Assembly (NCBI RefSeq): GCF_001612785.1 | Contig: NZ_BDBC01000010.1 | Span: forward strand, 124,001 to 188,000 | From: Nocardia beijingensis NBRC 16342 | GTDB lineage: Bacteria > Actinomycetota > Actinomycetes > Mycobacteriales > Mycobacteriaceae | Direction of reading: 5' to 3' | Length of the DNA stretch: 64,000 nt | Part shown: positions 36,925-44,367 of the stretch, in pieces | How the letters are laid out: the number at the start of each line of letters is the position of its first letter | Position numbering within the stretch: the stretch's first letter is position 1 | Translations under genes and position numbers: made by a program | The notes under the pieces: model-generated | The model's database searches: none | What the model saw: the letters and a program-made list of their open reading frames with translations, nothing else | What the model was told of the DNA's origin: nothing

Positions 36925-37782
36925 GTGGAACTTCGGCAGCTCACCTACTTCGTCGCGGTGTGCGAGGAGCTCAGCTTCAGCGGCGCCGCGGCGCGCTGCT
37001 TCATCTCCCAGTCGGCGATCAGCCACCAGATCTCCCGGCTCGAGCGCGACCTCGGTGTGCAACTGTTCGAGCGCTCGACCCGCTCGGTGGTGCCCACCGA
37101 CGCCACCGCACGGCTACTTCCCCTTGCGAAACAAATGCTGAGCCTGGAGTCGGCGATCCGCGCCGCCGTACGGACGGTCGGACCGCGCATCCGCCTGGCC
37201 GCGAACATGTCCTTCGCCACCCGCTCGCTCTCGGCGATCGCGGGGGCGCGCGCCGCGCATCCGGAGGCGGAGATCGAGTTCGTCATCAAACCCTTCCGCC
37301 AGCGCATCACCGCGGTGACCGACGGCGACTGCGATCTGGCCCTGATCCGCGGCCGCGTCGACCAGCCCGGACTCGTGGTCGAGCAGCTGTGGGTGGAGGA
37401 TCTGGTAATCGCCACCTCCAGCGCGCATCCGCTGGCGACGAAGGACGCGGTGACGCTGGCGGATCTGGCCTCCTACCCCCTGCTACTGCCCCCGGAGCAG
37501 GAGCAGGTCCTCCTGCACACCGTCATTCGCAACGCCTTCGCCGAACTCCCCACCGGGCCTACGTTCGGGCCGCCCATTCCGCCGGACCACACCGCGACGA
37601 TGGAGCTGATCAACCGCCCGGACGCGTGGACCGTGCTCTACGCCGAAAGCACCACCGAAGGACTCGTCGTCCTGCGATTGGCCGAGAACAAGCTGCGGAT
37701 TCCGGTGTCGGCGGTGCTGCGCGCCGACGCCAAACGCTCACCGATCCTGGACACCCTGCTCACCGCGCTGCACCGCTGCTGA
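36925..37782 (+). CDS. LysR-family transcriptional regulator
   Basis: Regulator of 285 aa. The N-terminal winged HTH reads ELRQLTYFVAVCEELSFSGAAARCFISQSAISHQISRLERDLGVQLFERSTRSV, the canonical LysR form. A C-terminal periplasmic-binding-like effector domain (about 90-285) follows. GTG start with GAGGAGG upstream. The divergent neighbour is ndh, its most likely target; it could equally act at a distance. The effector is unknown. Confidence 0.93.
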   Translation: MELRQLTYFVAVCEELSFSGAAARCFISQSAISHQISRLERDLGVQLFERSTRSVVPTDATARLLPLAKQMLSLESAIRAAVRTVGPRIRLAANMSFATRSLSAIAGARAAHPEAEIEFVIKPFRQRITAVTDGDCDLALIRGRVDQPGLVVEQLWVEDLVIATSSAHPLATKDAVTLADLASYPLLLPPEQEQVLLHTVIRNAFAELPTGPTFGPPIPPDHTATMELINRPDAWTVLYAESTTEGLVVLRLAENKLRIPVSAVLRADAKRSPILDTLLTALHRC

Positions 37783-37817
37783 GCGGCACGCGGCCTGTTA
37801 CCCGGCCACCCACGTGC

Positions 37818-38084
37818 TCACATCCAGCCGTCGACACAGGCGGTGGAAGGTCGATGGCCGGGCAGGAGCTGTGACCAGAAGTCGTGGCGAACCGCGTCCC
37901 ATAGTCCGGTCAATTCCGGCATCAGTTCGCGGGCTTGCGCGAGGTCGGGGTAAGAGCCGGGGTGGTACGAGGCGATCGGCGTCATGTCGGATGCGTCCCG
38001 CACGACCAAGATCGCGATGCGGTGGCCTTCCGGTCGCCAGGTAGCCCGAAAGCCCTCGGCTTCGGTGTGATGGATGTCGCGCAT
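37818..38084 (-). CDS. Hypothetical protein, 88 aa
   Basis: Small soluble protein of unknown function. HRIAILVVRDASDMTPIASYHPGSYPDLAQARELMPELTGLWDAVRHDFW has mixed alpha/beta character and no Cys or membrane segment. It starts seven bases after the upstream Cys-rich gene ends, so the two form an operon divergent from the XRE regulator. I have seen similar small proteins next to XRE/DUF397 genes in actinobacteria, but cannot assign a role. Confidence 0.65.
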   Translation of the reverse strand: MRDIHHTEAEGFRATWRPEGHRIAILVVRDASDMTPIASYHPGSYPDLAQARELMPELTGLWDAVRHDFWSQLLPGHRPSTACVDGWM

Positions 38085-38090
38085 TCCACA

Positions 38091-38789
38091 TCAGTCCCGC
38101 TCGCTGTGCGCGACTTCGGGCGGACGGGATACCGGCGTTCGGGAATCCGCGACGGAGGCGGCGAGCGCGTCCAGCACATTCAGCAGTGTTTCCAGGCTGG
38201 GGCCAGCCGAGAAGGACAGTCGATCGGCGGGTTCGAACGCCAGACCACGAGCCGCGGCGCGTTCGCGTGGGCTCGAAACCGGCGGAACGAGCTTGCCCGC
38301 CCGCACCAGGCAGCTGAGCGCCGACGCCTTCCGTGGACAGGTGGCGGCACGACATCCTCTGTGCTGCTGCATGATTCGATGCGACTCGCCGATGGTGAGC
38401 GGGTGGTCAGGGTGGGTATGGCCAGGGCCGATCACACCGGGCTCGGCGCGCGCCCAAGTTACCGCAGGGCACACCGTTTCGAGGTCGCATGTCTCGCAGA
38501 CCCGCGCGGGGGTGTTGTCCACGGTGGTCAGGTCGTGGACGACGAGGGCGGCAGCGTGCACGCCGACCGCGACGGCCAGCGCGTACCCGACCGGATCGAC
38601 TTCCCCTTCCTGCGGCCGGACGGTGTAGAGGTAGTGGTAGCCCAATCGTTCGGCGTGGCGGCGTATTTCGATCGCGTGCCGTGGGGCGTGCGGTCCGGAT
38701 ATCTCGGTTCGTATCAGTCCTACGGCATTCGGTGGCTGCCTCCTATGCGTGGCGAGCCGGCCGGTTGTCCCGATCTTTTGGGCGTGCAT
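38091..38789 (-). CDS. Cys-rich hypothetical protein, 232 aa
   Basis: The N-terminal half (NAVGLIRTEISGPHAPRHAIEIRRHAERLGYHYLYTV) resembles the resolvase-like small fold found in many actinobacterial hypotheticals, without the catalytic Ser pattern I would need to call a recombinase. The middle has clustered Cys (CETCDLETVCP, then CRAATCP and SCLV), possibly a metal site. The C-terminal part is Ser/Pro/Arg-rich. GGAAGAG precedes tandem ATGs; I use the second. First gene of a two-gene operon divergent from the XRE regulator. Confidence 0.65.
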   Translation of the reverse strand: MHAQKIGTTGRLATHRRQPPNAVGLIRTEISGPHAPRHAIEIRRHAERLGYHYLYTVRPQEGEVDPVGYALAVAVGVHAAALVVHDLTTVDNTPARVCETCDLETVCPAVTWARAEPGVIGPGHTHPDHPLTIGESHRIMQQHRGCRAATCPRKASALSCLVRAGKLVPPVSSPRERAAARGLAFEPADRLSFSAGPSLETLLNVLDALAASVADSRTPVSRPPEVAHSERD

Positions 38790-39026
38790 CATCTCTTCCC
38801 GATCATGTTGACAGCGTGCGTGTTTGGATTCACTTTCCTGAGGCGCGGCCCCCTGCGCGGGTTTCCGCCTCGAACGCCGGAAACCAGCACACCACCCGTG
38901 ACCAGCGAATACGCTCGAAAACGAGCACCCACTCCTGATCGGCTCAATTGCCCAGGACGGTGCTCGGTTCTCGAGCTGACCGAGATCGGTTTGCAATCCC
39001 GCACGACTCACTTTTAGGAGACCTGC

Positions 39027-39920
39027 GTGACCAGCCTTGATGAAGAAGGCCCCTCATCGACCCTGCCCCGTCGCCAACTCGGACGCTTCCTGCGCGACCG
39101 CCGCGAAGCGGCTGGCTTCACCATCGCCGAGGCGGCAAAACTCGTCGATCTGTCCCGGGCGGTACTCCAGCGCATGGAGACCGGACAGATTCAGAAGGTC
39201 CGTAAACAGGACGTCCAGGCGCTATGCGAGCTGTACGCCGTGGAGGCCCCGGATACCGAGGCAGCGGTGGACCTTGCGGTGCAAGCTAGAACGAAGAGCT
39301 GGTATCACGCGTATGGCGGTCTATACAGCGGCGCTTTCAACATGTACGTCGGGCTCGAAGCGGCCGCGCGGCGACTGACCACGTACCACGAACACGTCCC
39401 TGGGTGGTTGCAGACCGCAGACTACGCGCGCGCAGTGATCGGGGCATATCCGGAATTCAGCAGGGAAGACATCGAGCGGCGTGTGGAGCACCGACTCAGG
39501 CGGCAAGCCATAGTCACTCGCAAGACCAAGCCGGTTGCGTTGGAAGTCCTGCTGCATGAGTCGGCACTGCACCGCATGGTCGGAGGGCCGAAGATCATGT
39601 CGGTCCAGCACCGGCACATGGCCGAGATTTCGAAGCTGCCCAACGTCACACTGCGGATCCATCCCTTCAGCGCCGGGATGGCTTGGGGGATGCCGCACGG
39701 CCTGTTCATCATCATGGAGTTCGACTCGAACGCCAGAGGTGTGCCGATCGAACCGCCGATCGTTTACCTGGAGGGAGGCCCGGCGCAGGATGTATACCTG
39801 GAGAAAGCCGAGGAGATTCGGCTCTATAGTGAGCTCGCCTCGGTCATCCGGGACAAGTGCCTGGGTGAAGTGGAATCGCGAGACCTGCTCCGGCGGGTGG
39901 CAAGGAGTTACGAGCGGTGA
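39027..39920 (+). CDS. XRE-family regulator with DUF5753 (Scr1/WhiJ-like)
   Basis: DNA-binding protein of 297 aa. The N-terminal HTH_31 (about residues 15-75) reads LGRFLRDRREAAGFTIAEAAKLVDLSRAVLQRMETG. The rest is a DUF5753 domain with HVPGWLQTADYARAVI, HRMVGGPKIMSVQHRHM, LRIHPFSAGMAWGM and PPIVYLEGGPAQ, typical of actinobacterial WhiJ/AbaA-like regulators. These usually pair with a DUF397 protein, and here the GTG of a DUF397 gene overlaps the stop (GTGA). GTG start after AGGAG. Such pairs act like antitoxin/toxin or developmental switches; targets unknown. Confidence 0.92.
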   Translation: MTSLDEEGPSSTLPRRQLGRFLRDRREAAGFTIAEAAKLVDLSRAVLQRMETGQIQKVRKQDVQALCELYAVEAPDTEAAVDLAVQARTKSWYHAYGGLYSGAFNMYVGLEAAARRLTTYHEHVPGWLQTADYARAVIGAYPEFSREDIERRVEHRLRRQAIVTRKTKPVALEVLLHESALHRMVGGPKIMSVQHRHMAEISKLPNVTLRIHPFSAGMAWGMPHGLFIIMEFDSNARGVPIEPPIVYLEGGPAQDVYLEKAEEIRLYSELASVIRDKCLGEVESRDLLRRVARSYER

Positions 39921-40126
39921 ACGGTGACCTATCCGAGGCGAACTGGTTCAAGAGCAGCCGCAGCGCCAGCGGTTCGCAATGCGTCGAAGTGGCATGGCTC
40001 CACGGCGGCATGATCGGCGTCAGGGACAGCAAGAACCCGACCGGCCCGGCGTTGGTGTTCGCACCAGGTGAGTGGGACGCCTTCACCACAGGCATGCAGA
40101 GCGGCGAATCGAACCGCCCCGCCTGA
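39857..40126 (+). repeat. Tandem duplication, copy 1
   Basis: The last 60 bases of the XRE coding region plus the whole first DUF397 gene recur 438 bp further on. The 60-base leading part is identical in both copies; the DUF397 parts differ at a modest number of positions, with no indels through the stop codon. Homology fades beyond the stop. Confidence 0.9.
39917..40126 (+). CDS. DUF397 domain protein, copy 1
   Basis: Small protein of 69 aa filled by a DUF397 domain: NWFKSSRSASGSQCVEVAW, then GVRDSKNPTGPALVF, then FAPGEWDAFTTGM. DUF397 proteins in actinobacteria partner XRE/DUF5753 regulators and may neutralise or tune them. GTG start overlaps the XRE stop, so it is made in step with the regulator. 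A hairpin follows 30 bases after the stop. Confidence 0.9.
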   Translation: MNGDLSEANWFKSSRSASGSQCVEVAWLHGGMIGVRDSKNPTGPALVFAPGEWDAFTTGMQSGESNRPA

Positions 40127-40155
40127 CCAGGATCGCACAACTAACGGAATCGACC

Positions 40156-40192
40156 GGCCCCGCATCGCCCACCACACGGGCGGAGCGGGGCC
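40156..40192 (+). terminator. Hairpin after the first DUF397 gene
   Basis: Outer arms GGCCCCGC (40156-40163) and GCGGGGCC (40185-40192), with inner CGCCC/GGGCG (40166-40170, 40178-40182). No U-tract. The descending arm is missing after the second DUF397 copy. Confidence 0.6.
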
Positions 40193-40199
40193 GCTGCAA

Positions 40200-40358
40200 C
40201 TTGTGTCCTTCGAACTGCCCACCGTCTACTTGGAGAGGACCAGCGCAGGGGACCTCGACTCTGTTGTCAGCCTGTTCAGGCCTTGACCGGGTACGTGCCT
40301 GGGTGAAGTGGAATCGCGAGACCTGCTCCGGCGGGTGGCAAGGAGTTACGAGCGATGA
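40200..40358 (+). pseudogene. Remnant of a second DUF5753 C-terminus
   Basis: In one frame the sequence reads FELPTVYLERTSAGDLDSV, then SLFRP, a TGA (40284-40286), and then the 20-codon XRE tail CLGEVESRDLLRRVARSYER copied from the first XRE gene. FELPTVYLE matches the VVYLE strand of DUF5753. It looks like the C-terminal scrap of a duplicated XRE gene whose body was lost, leaving the overlap signal that starts the second DUF397 gene. The match outside VYLE is loose. Confidence 0.4.
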
Positions 40359-40564
40359 ACGGTGACCTATCCGGGGCGAACTGGTTCAAGAGCAGCCGCA
40401 GCGAAAGTGGTTCGCAGTGCGTTGAAGTGGGCTGGCTCGACGGCGGGATGATCGGCGTGCGGGACAGCAAGAACCCGACCGGCCCGGCGTTGGTGTTCGC
40501 ACCAGGCGAGTGGGACGCCTTCACCACAGGCGTTCAGGGCGGCGATTTCAACCGCCCCGCCTGA
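40295..40564 (+). repeat. Tandem duplication, copy 2
   Basis: Second copy of the XRE-tail plus DUF397 unit, displaced exactly 438 bp. Its first 60 bases are identical to copy 1; one G-to-A change at the start codon turns GTG into ATG. The two predicted proteins are identical at 61 of 69 positions. Confidence 0.9.
40355..40564 (+). CDS. DUF397 domain protein, copy 2
   Basis: Near-twin of the DUF397 protein 438 bp upstream: 69 aa, eight substitutions (for example E7G, A17E, H29D, S65F), the domain intact. Its ATG overlaps a copied XRE-tail stop (ATGA), but no complete XRE gene precedes it, so the coupling signal is inherited rather than functional. It may be read from the first pair's promoter through the hairpin, or from an unseen promoter in the 228-bp gap. 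Confidence 0.88.
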   Translation: MNGDLSGANWFKSSRSESGSQCVEVGWLDGGMIGVRDSKNPTGPALVFAPGEWDAFTTGVQGGDFNRPA

Positions 40565-40789
40565 CCCCCCATCGCACAACCAACTGAAACGAACGGCTCC
40601 GCCCCGTTTGATACACAACCGGGAGCTGGTCCCCTCGTCTTGTCGGGTTCGGCGATCGACGCAAGCAGTTCGCAGCCGACGAACGGGTCACTGGCGGACG
40701 TAGCATGCGCCGCCACAGAGCACACCACGCCTCAGCATTGCAGAATCGTCGGCGTAAACTCGAGCACAACGAATTATCGGTCGCTGAAC

Positions 40790-40795
40790 TATAAT
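40790..40795 (+). promoter_or_regulatory. Consensus -10 box TATAAT before the ATPase operon
   Basis: A perfect TATAAT lies 40 bp before the TTG start of the ATPase gene, inside the upstream extension of its open frame, which argues that translation begins at the TTG. No good -35 is visible at the usual spacing. A consensus -10 is rare in this G+C-rich window. Confidence 0.5.
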
Positions 40796-40834
40796 TCACG
40801 GTCACAGACGTCCGCGGGAGCGGGAGGGGGAGCG

Positions 40835-43240
40835 TTGACTGGCCCTGTTGCGCCGGCGCCTCTGGTCGATCGCATCGATGAGCTGGCGCAAATGCTGGAT
40901 CGAGTCGACCGGGCGATCGAAGTAAACGTGCCTGCCGTGATCGTGCTGCGAGGTGAGGCGGGCGTCGGGAAGACCAGCCTGCTCTCAACGTTCGCACATC
41001 GTGCGGTACAGCGGCACGCCGAGTCGGGATTGTTGTCCGGATACGGGCAGGCAATGCTGAATTCACTCGCATCGGACTCATTTCAAGCGGTGCGCGAGTG
41101 CCTACGGTCGTTGACGTCGTCCGCTGAGCGCTTCGGTTCGCGTACGAGGTTGGAACGGGTGGTGTCCTCGTTCCGGCAGCATGCGCCGGATTGGATCGAG
41201 TCGGTACCGATCGTCGGGCAAGTGCTGGCGGCGAGCGTGCGCACGGGGCAGACCTTCGTCGCGTCCGGCCGGGCAAAGACCGAGATCGATAGCCGCCTAG
41301 ACCAATTGTTGCGGCTGATCGAAGACCTGCTCACCGACAGTCCGGTTCTGATGATCCTCGATGATTTGCACTGGGCCGACACTGCGACCATCGACCTGCT
41401 GACCACGATCGCCTTACGCATGAACGGTCCGCTGATCCTCGTCCTGGCCTACAGGCCGGATCAATTACGTTCCGCCGAGCAAACTCACCCTCTGCAGCGT
41501 GCGGTGTTTCGGCTGTGCCGGTACCGACCGGAGACCGTGGTGATGGATTTGCCACGACTGTCGAACGCGGATACCGAACGGCTGGTCCGTCAAGCCGCGA
41601 GCGGCGTCGCGGTGCCGCACCGGCTGGTGTCGCGAATCGTCCGGCTAAGTGCGGGCAATCCGCTGTTCGCCGAGTCTCTGGTTCGCTTGGGCGACCGCGC
41701 CGACGGGGCAACCCCGCACCAGATCACCGCGGTATTGGAAGAGCGGCTGTCCTACTTGGCCGGAGCCGACCTGCAGTTGCTCGAGATCGCGGCGTTGATC
41801 GGCTACAGCTTCGAGGTCGACTATCTGGCACGGCTGGCCCGCATGGACGTCGATGACGTCTACGAGCGACTGCACGTGCTGTTCACCGAACATGGCCTGG
41901 TCCGTCCCGCCGAACCACGCGGGGACTTCGACCGGTATCTCATCCACCATCCGTTGTTCGCCGAAATCCTCCGTGAACGCGGAGCGGCCAACGCGCCGCG
42001 GTGGCGGCGGCAGCACGCTCGTCTGCTGCAAATTCTGGAAGGTGAACCCGAGTGGGACGACGAACTACAGGTCCGCGCCGCAGCGGTGGCTGTCGCTGCC
42101 CGTGATCGCGCGAAGGCCGGTGCACTCGCACTGGCAGCGGCACGCCGCCAGTTCGCTTTGGGCTCGGTGTCCAAAGCGCGTGACCTCGCTCGGATCGCGG
42201 TCGACCAGACACCGTCGTTTTCGGTGTATGCGCTCCTGGCCGAATGTCTCTCGGCCGAGGGCGATCATGTGGGCGGCACCGAGGCCTGCGCCGCGGCGCT
42301 CGCTCGCGTCGAGATCGAAGAGGTGGCGTCGACGCTCACGGTGCCCGTGCGTCTACTGTGGGCCCGTAACTTGCGCATGATCAGTGACTGGAACCAAGCC
42401 AGTCGAGTGCTCGACGACCTGATCGCGGCTCACCCGGAACCGAGCGAATTACGGGCAGAGGCGCTGATCCTCCAGGCCGAGGTCGAATTGTGCGGTCCGG
42501 TGCAGGACACCGTCCGGTGCATCGAGCTTTGCGACGCGGTCGCCGCGATGAGCGTCGAGTCACAGATACGGTCGCGCGCGTATGGGCATCGTGGACTGGC
42601 ACATCTGGCCGCCTACGAGTCGGCGGCCGCGGAGTACTGGCTCCAGCGCGCGATCGAGATGGCACAGACCACCGGGCACCCGTATGCCGAATACGAAGCG
42701 TTGCATTGGCTGAGCAAGAAGACGATGGCCTGCCTCGAGCTGGATCGTTCCTGGCAGCTGCTCGAACAGCTTGCTCGCATGTCTCGCACCTCGGGCGTGG
42801 CAAGTGAGAATCCACCGCACCTTCGCGATTCCAGCCGGGTACTCGGCTTGCAGCAGCGCTTCGCCGAGTCCGCCGAAGCCTTCAGCCGTTATCTCGATGT
42901 CAGCCTGCCGACTGCGCTCGGCCGTGTCGCCACCACACTCGCCTGCCAGCTCCGCGAGCTCGAAGACCTGTATGGGCGCACCGTCGCGAACCGCCTGCTC
43001 ACCGAGCTCCGCGGGGTCTGCCGAAACGACGTGCTAGCGGCCGATCGCTGTGAAAGACTCACCGCCCACCTGCATACGCTGGAGCATCGCCCGCAGGGCT
43101 GGACCGCGGTCGGCTTTGCCATCGCCGAGCTCGGCGTCACAGCCGAAGACGCGCAGGCGGCGGACGCGATCTTCCGGTTCGATGTGGCGAGTCTGCCCCG
43201 GCTACGTGCCACCCTTCACCACAATGAGGCCGGGGCGTGA
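40835..43240 (+). CDS. MalT/LAL-like AAA ATPase lacking a DNA-binding domain
   Basis: Protein of 801 aa. The N-terminal NTPase (about residues 1-300) has Walker A GEAGVGKTS (40-48) and Walker B LDDLHWAD (175-182), with a VLAYRPDQL sensor-like strand, as in AfsR/MalT/LAL signal-transduction ATPases. The remaining about 480 residues are helical repeats (TPR-like, for example RSRAYGHRGLAHLAAYESAAAEYWL). A LAL protein would end in a LuxR HTH; here the C-terminus has none. TTG start chosen for GGGAGGGGG just upstream and a TATAAT 40 bp before. Contains rare TTA codons. Its stop overlaps the PLP gene's GTG, so the two are made together; it probably regulates or scaffolds the enzymes. Confidence 0.85.
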   Translation: MTGPVAPAPLVDRIDELAQMLDRVDRAIEVNVPAVIVLRGEAGVGKTSLLSTFAHRAVQRHAESGLLSGYGQAMLNSLASDSFQAVRECLRSLTSSAERFGSRTRLERVVSSFRQHAPDWIESVPIVGQVLAASVRTGQTFVASGRAKTEIDSRLDQLLRLIEDLLTDSPVLMILDDLHWADTATIDLLTTIALRMNGPLILVLAYRPDQLRSAEQTHPLQRAVFRLCRYRPETVVMDLPRLSNADTERLVRQAASGVAVPHRLVSRIVRLSAGNPLFAESLVRLGDRADGATPHQITAVLEERLSYLAGADLQLLEIAALIGYSFEVDYLARLARMDVDDVYERLHVLFTEHGLVRPAEPRGDFDRYLIHHPLFAEILRERGAANAPRWRRQHARLLQILEGEPEWDDELQVRAAAVAVAARDRAKAGALALAAARRQFALGSVSKARDLARIAVDQTPSFSVYALLAECLSAEGDHVGGTEACAAALARVEIEEVASTLTVPVRLLWARNLRMISDWNQASRVLDDLIAAHPEPSELRAEALILQAEVELCGPVQDTVRCIELCDAVAAMSVESQIRSRAYGHRGLAHLAAYESAAAEYWLQRAIEMAQTTGHPYAEYEALHWLSKKTMACLELDRSWQLLEQLARMSRTSGVASENPPHLRDSSRVLGLQQRFAESAEAFSRYLDVSLPTALGRVATTLACQLRELEDLYGRTVANRLLTELRGVCRNDVLAADRCERLTAHLHTLEHRPQGWTAVGFAIAELGVTAEDAQAADAIFRFDVASLPRLRATLHHNEAGA

Positions 43241-44367
43241 AACCGGTAGCGTACGAGAAATTCACACTGGCCTCCGGGCTGATCCAGCTCAATCACGCGT
43301 CCTACGGACTCGCGTCGCGGGAGGTGCTGGCCGCAGGTGAACGCCTTCGTGCTCAGCTCGAGTCCGACCCGACCCGCCACCTCGGGGCCGAGCTCATCGG
43401 GCGGCTGGAGACGCAGACCGCCCTCGCGGCCACAGCGCTGGGCCTCGACGCGGACCGAACCGCTTTATGCGCCAATGCCACCTCCGGGGCAGCGGCAATC
43501 ATCGCGTCGCTTCCGTTGTCTTCGGCAGACACCGTCGTCACGCTGGGTACCGAGTACTCCTCTATCCAGCGCGCTTGGCAGATCGCATGCGCGCGGGCCG
43601 CCGCGCGCTTGATCACAATCCCGGTGGCGCTACCGTTCCACAGTCCAGACCAGCTACTAGCCGATCTCGAAGCCAATGTGCCGAACGATGTGACCTATCT
43701 ACAGGCCAGCCTCATCTCATCATCCGCAGCCATTCAATTCCCGGTCACGGTCCTCGCGGATTGGGTGCGCGGCCGTGGCGGCGAGCTGATCCTCGATGCC
43801 GCGCACGCACCGGGCCACATTCCGCTGACCCCTACGAAATGGAATGCTGCGGCGGTGTTCGGCACCCTGCACAAGTGGCTGCCCACGCTACGACCGGTCG
43901 GATTCCTCTCGCTCGCGCCGCACCTGCTGGACCGGGTCCGGCCAGCCGAAGTATCGCTGACTTGGGATGCCGGCAATCTCGTTGAACGATTCTCCTGGCC
44001 GGGCACGTTCGACCCGGTGCCGCGGCTGTGCTTGGACACCGCACTGACGCAATGGAGCAGATGGTACGCCCGGGGCGATTTCGACGAGTGTCGGCGCTTG
44101 GCCGACACCGCCTCGGATGCACTGGCCCAGATCGGCGCGCGACCGACCGCCACCGCGAAATACTCGCCACCGCGGATGCGGTCGTTCATCCTGGACACTG
44201 TGACCGTGACCGAGGTCGTGACGGCGTTGCAGTCCGCTCGCTTGCGCGCATGGGTCGGGCCAGGTGCCCGCGGTGAATGCTTGCTGCGAATCGCGACGCA
44301 CGTCTACAACGACCAGCACGACATCGACGCGTTGACCAACCAGATACAGGAGGTACTGTCCCGATGA
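43237..44367 (+). CDS. Class V aminotransferase, isopenicillin-N-epimerase-like PLP enzyme
   Basis: PLP enzyme of 376 aa. IQLNHASYGLASREV (about 16-30) is the family opening. ANATSGAAA (79-87) would bind the phosphate, LDAAHAPGH carries the PLP-pyridine Asp (187) and His (190), and the Schiff-base Lys is in GTLHKWLP (213). Relatives include isopenicillin N epimerase, ergothioneine C-S lyase (EgtE) and desulfurases; none can be chosen. GTG overlaps the ATPase stop (GTGA) and the stop overlaps the kinase gene start (ATGA). One TTA codon at 43465. Confidence 0.88.
   Translation: MKPVAYEKFTLASGLIQLNHASYGLASREVLAAGERLRAQLESDPTRHLGAELIGRLETQTALAATALGLDADRTALCANATSGAAAIIASLPLSSADTVVTLGTEYSSIQRAWQIACARAAARLITIPVALPFHSPDQLLADLEANVPNDVTYLQASLISSSAAIQFPVTVLADWVRGRGGELILDAAHAPGHIPLTPTKWNAAAVFGTLHKWLPTLRPVGFLSLAPHLLDRVRPAEVSLTWDAGNLVERFSWPGTFDPVPRLCLDTALTQWSRWYARGDFDECRRLADTASDALAQIGARPTATAKYSPPRMRSFILDTVTVTEVVTALQSARLRAWVGPGARGECLLRIATHVYNDQHDIDALTNQIQEVLSR

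Noticed and set aside
38091..38789. Serine recombinase or integrase
   Set aside because: The N-terminal fold is only loosely resolvase-like; no catalytic Ser motif, no DNA-binding domain and no attachment sites were found.
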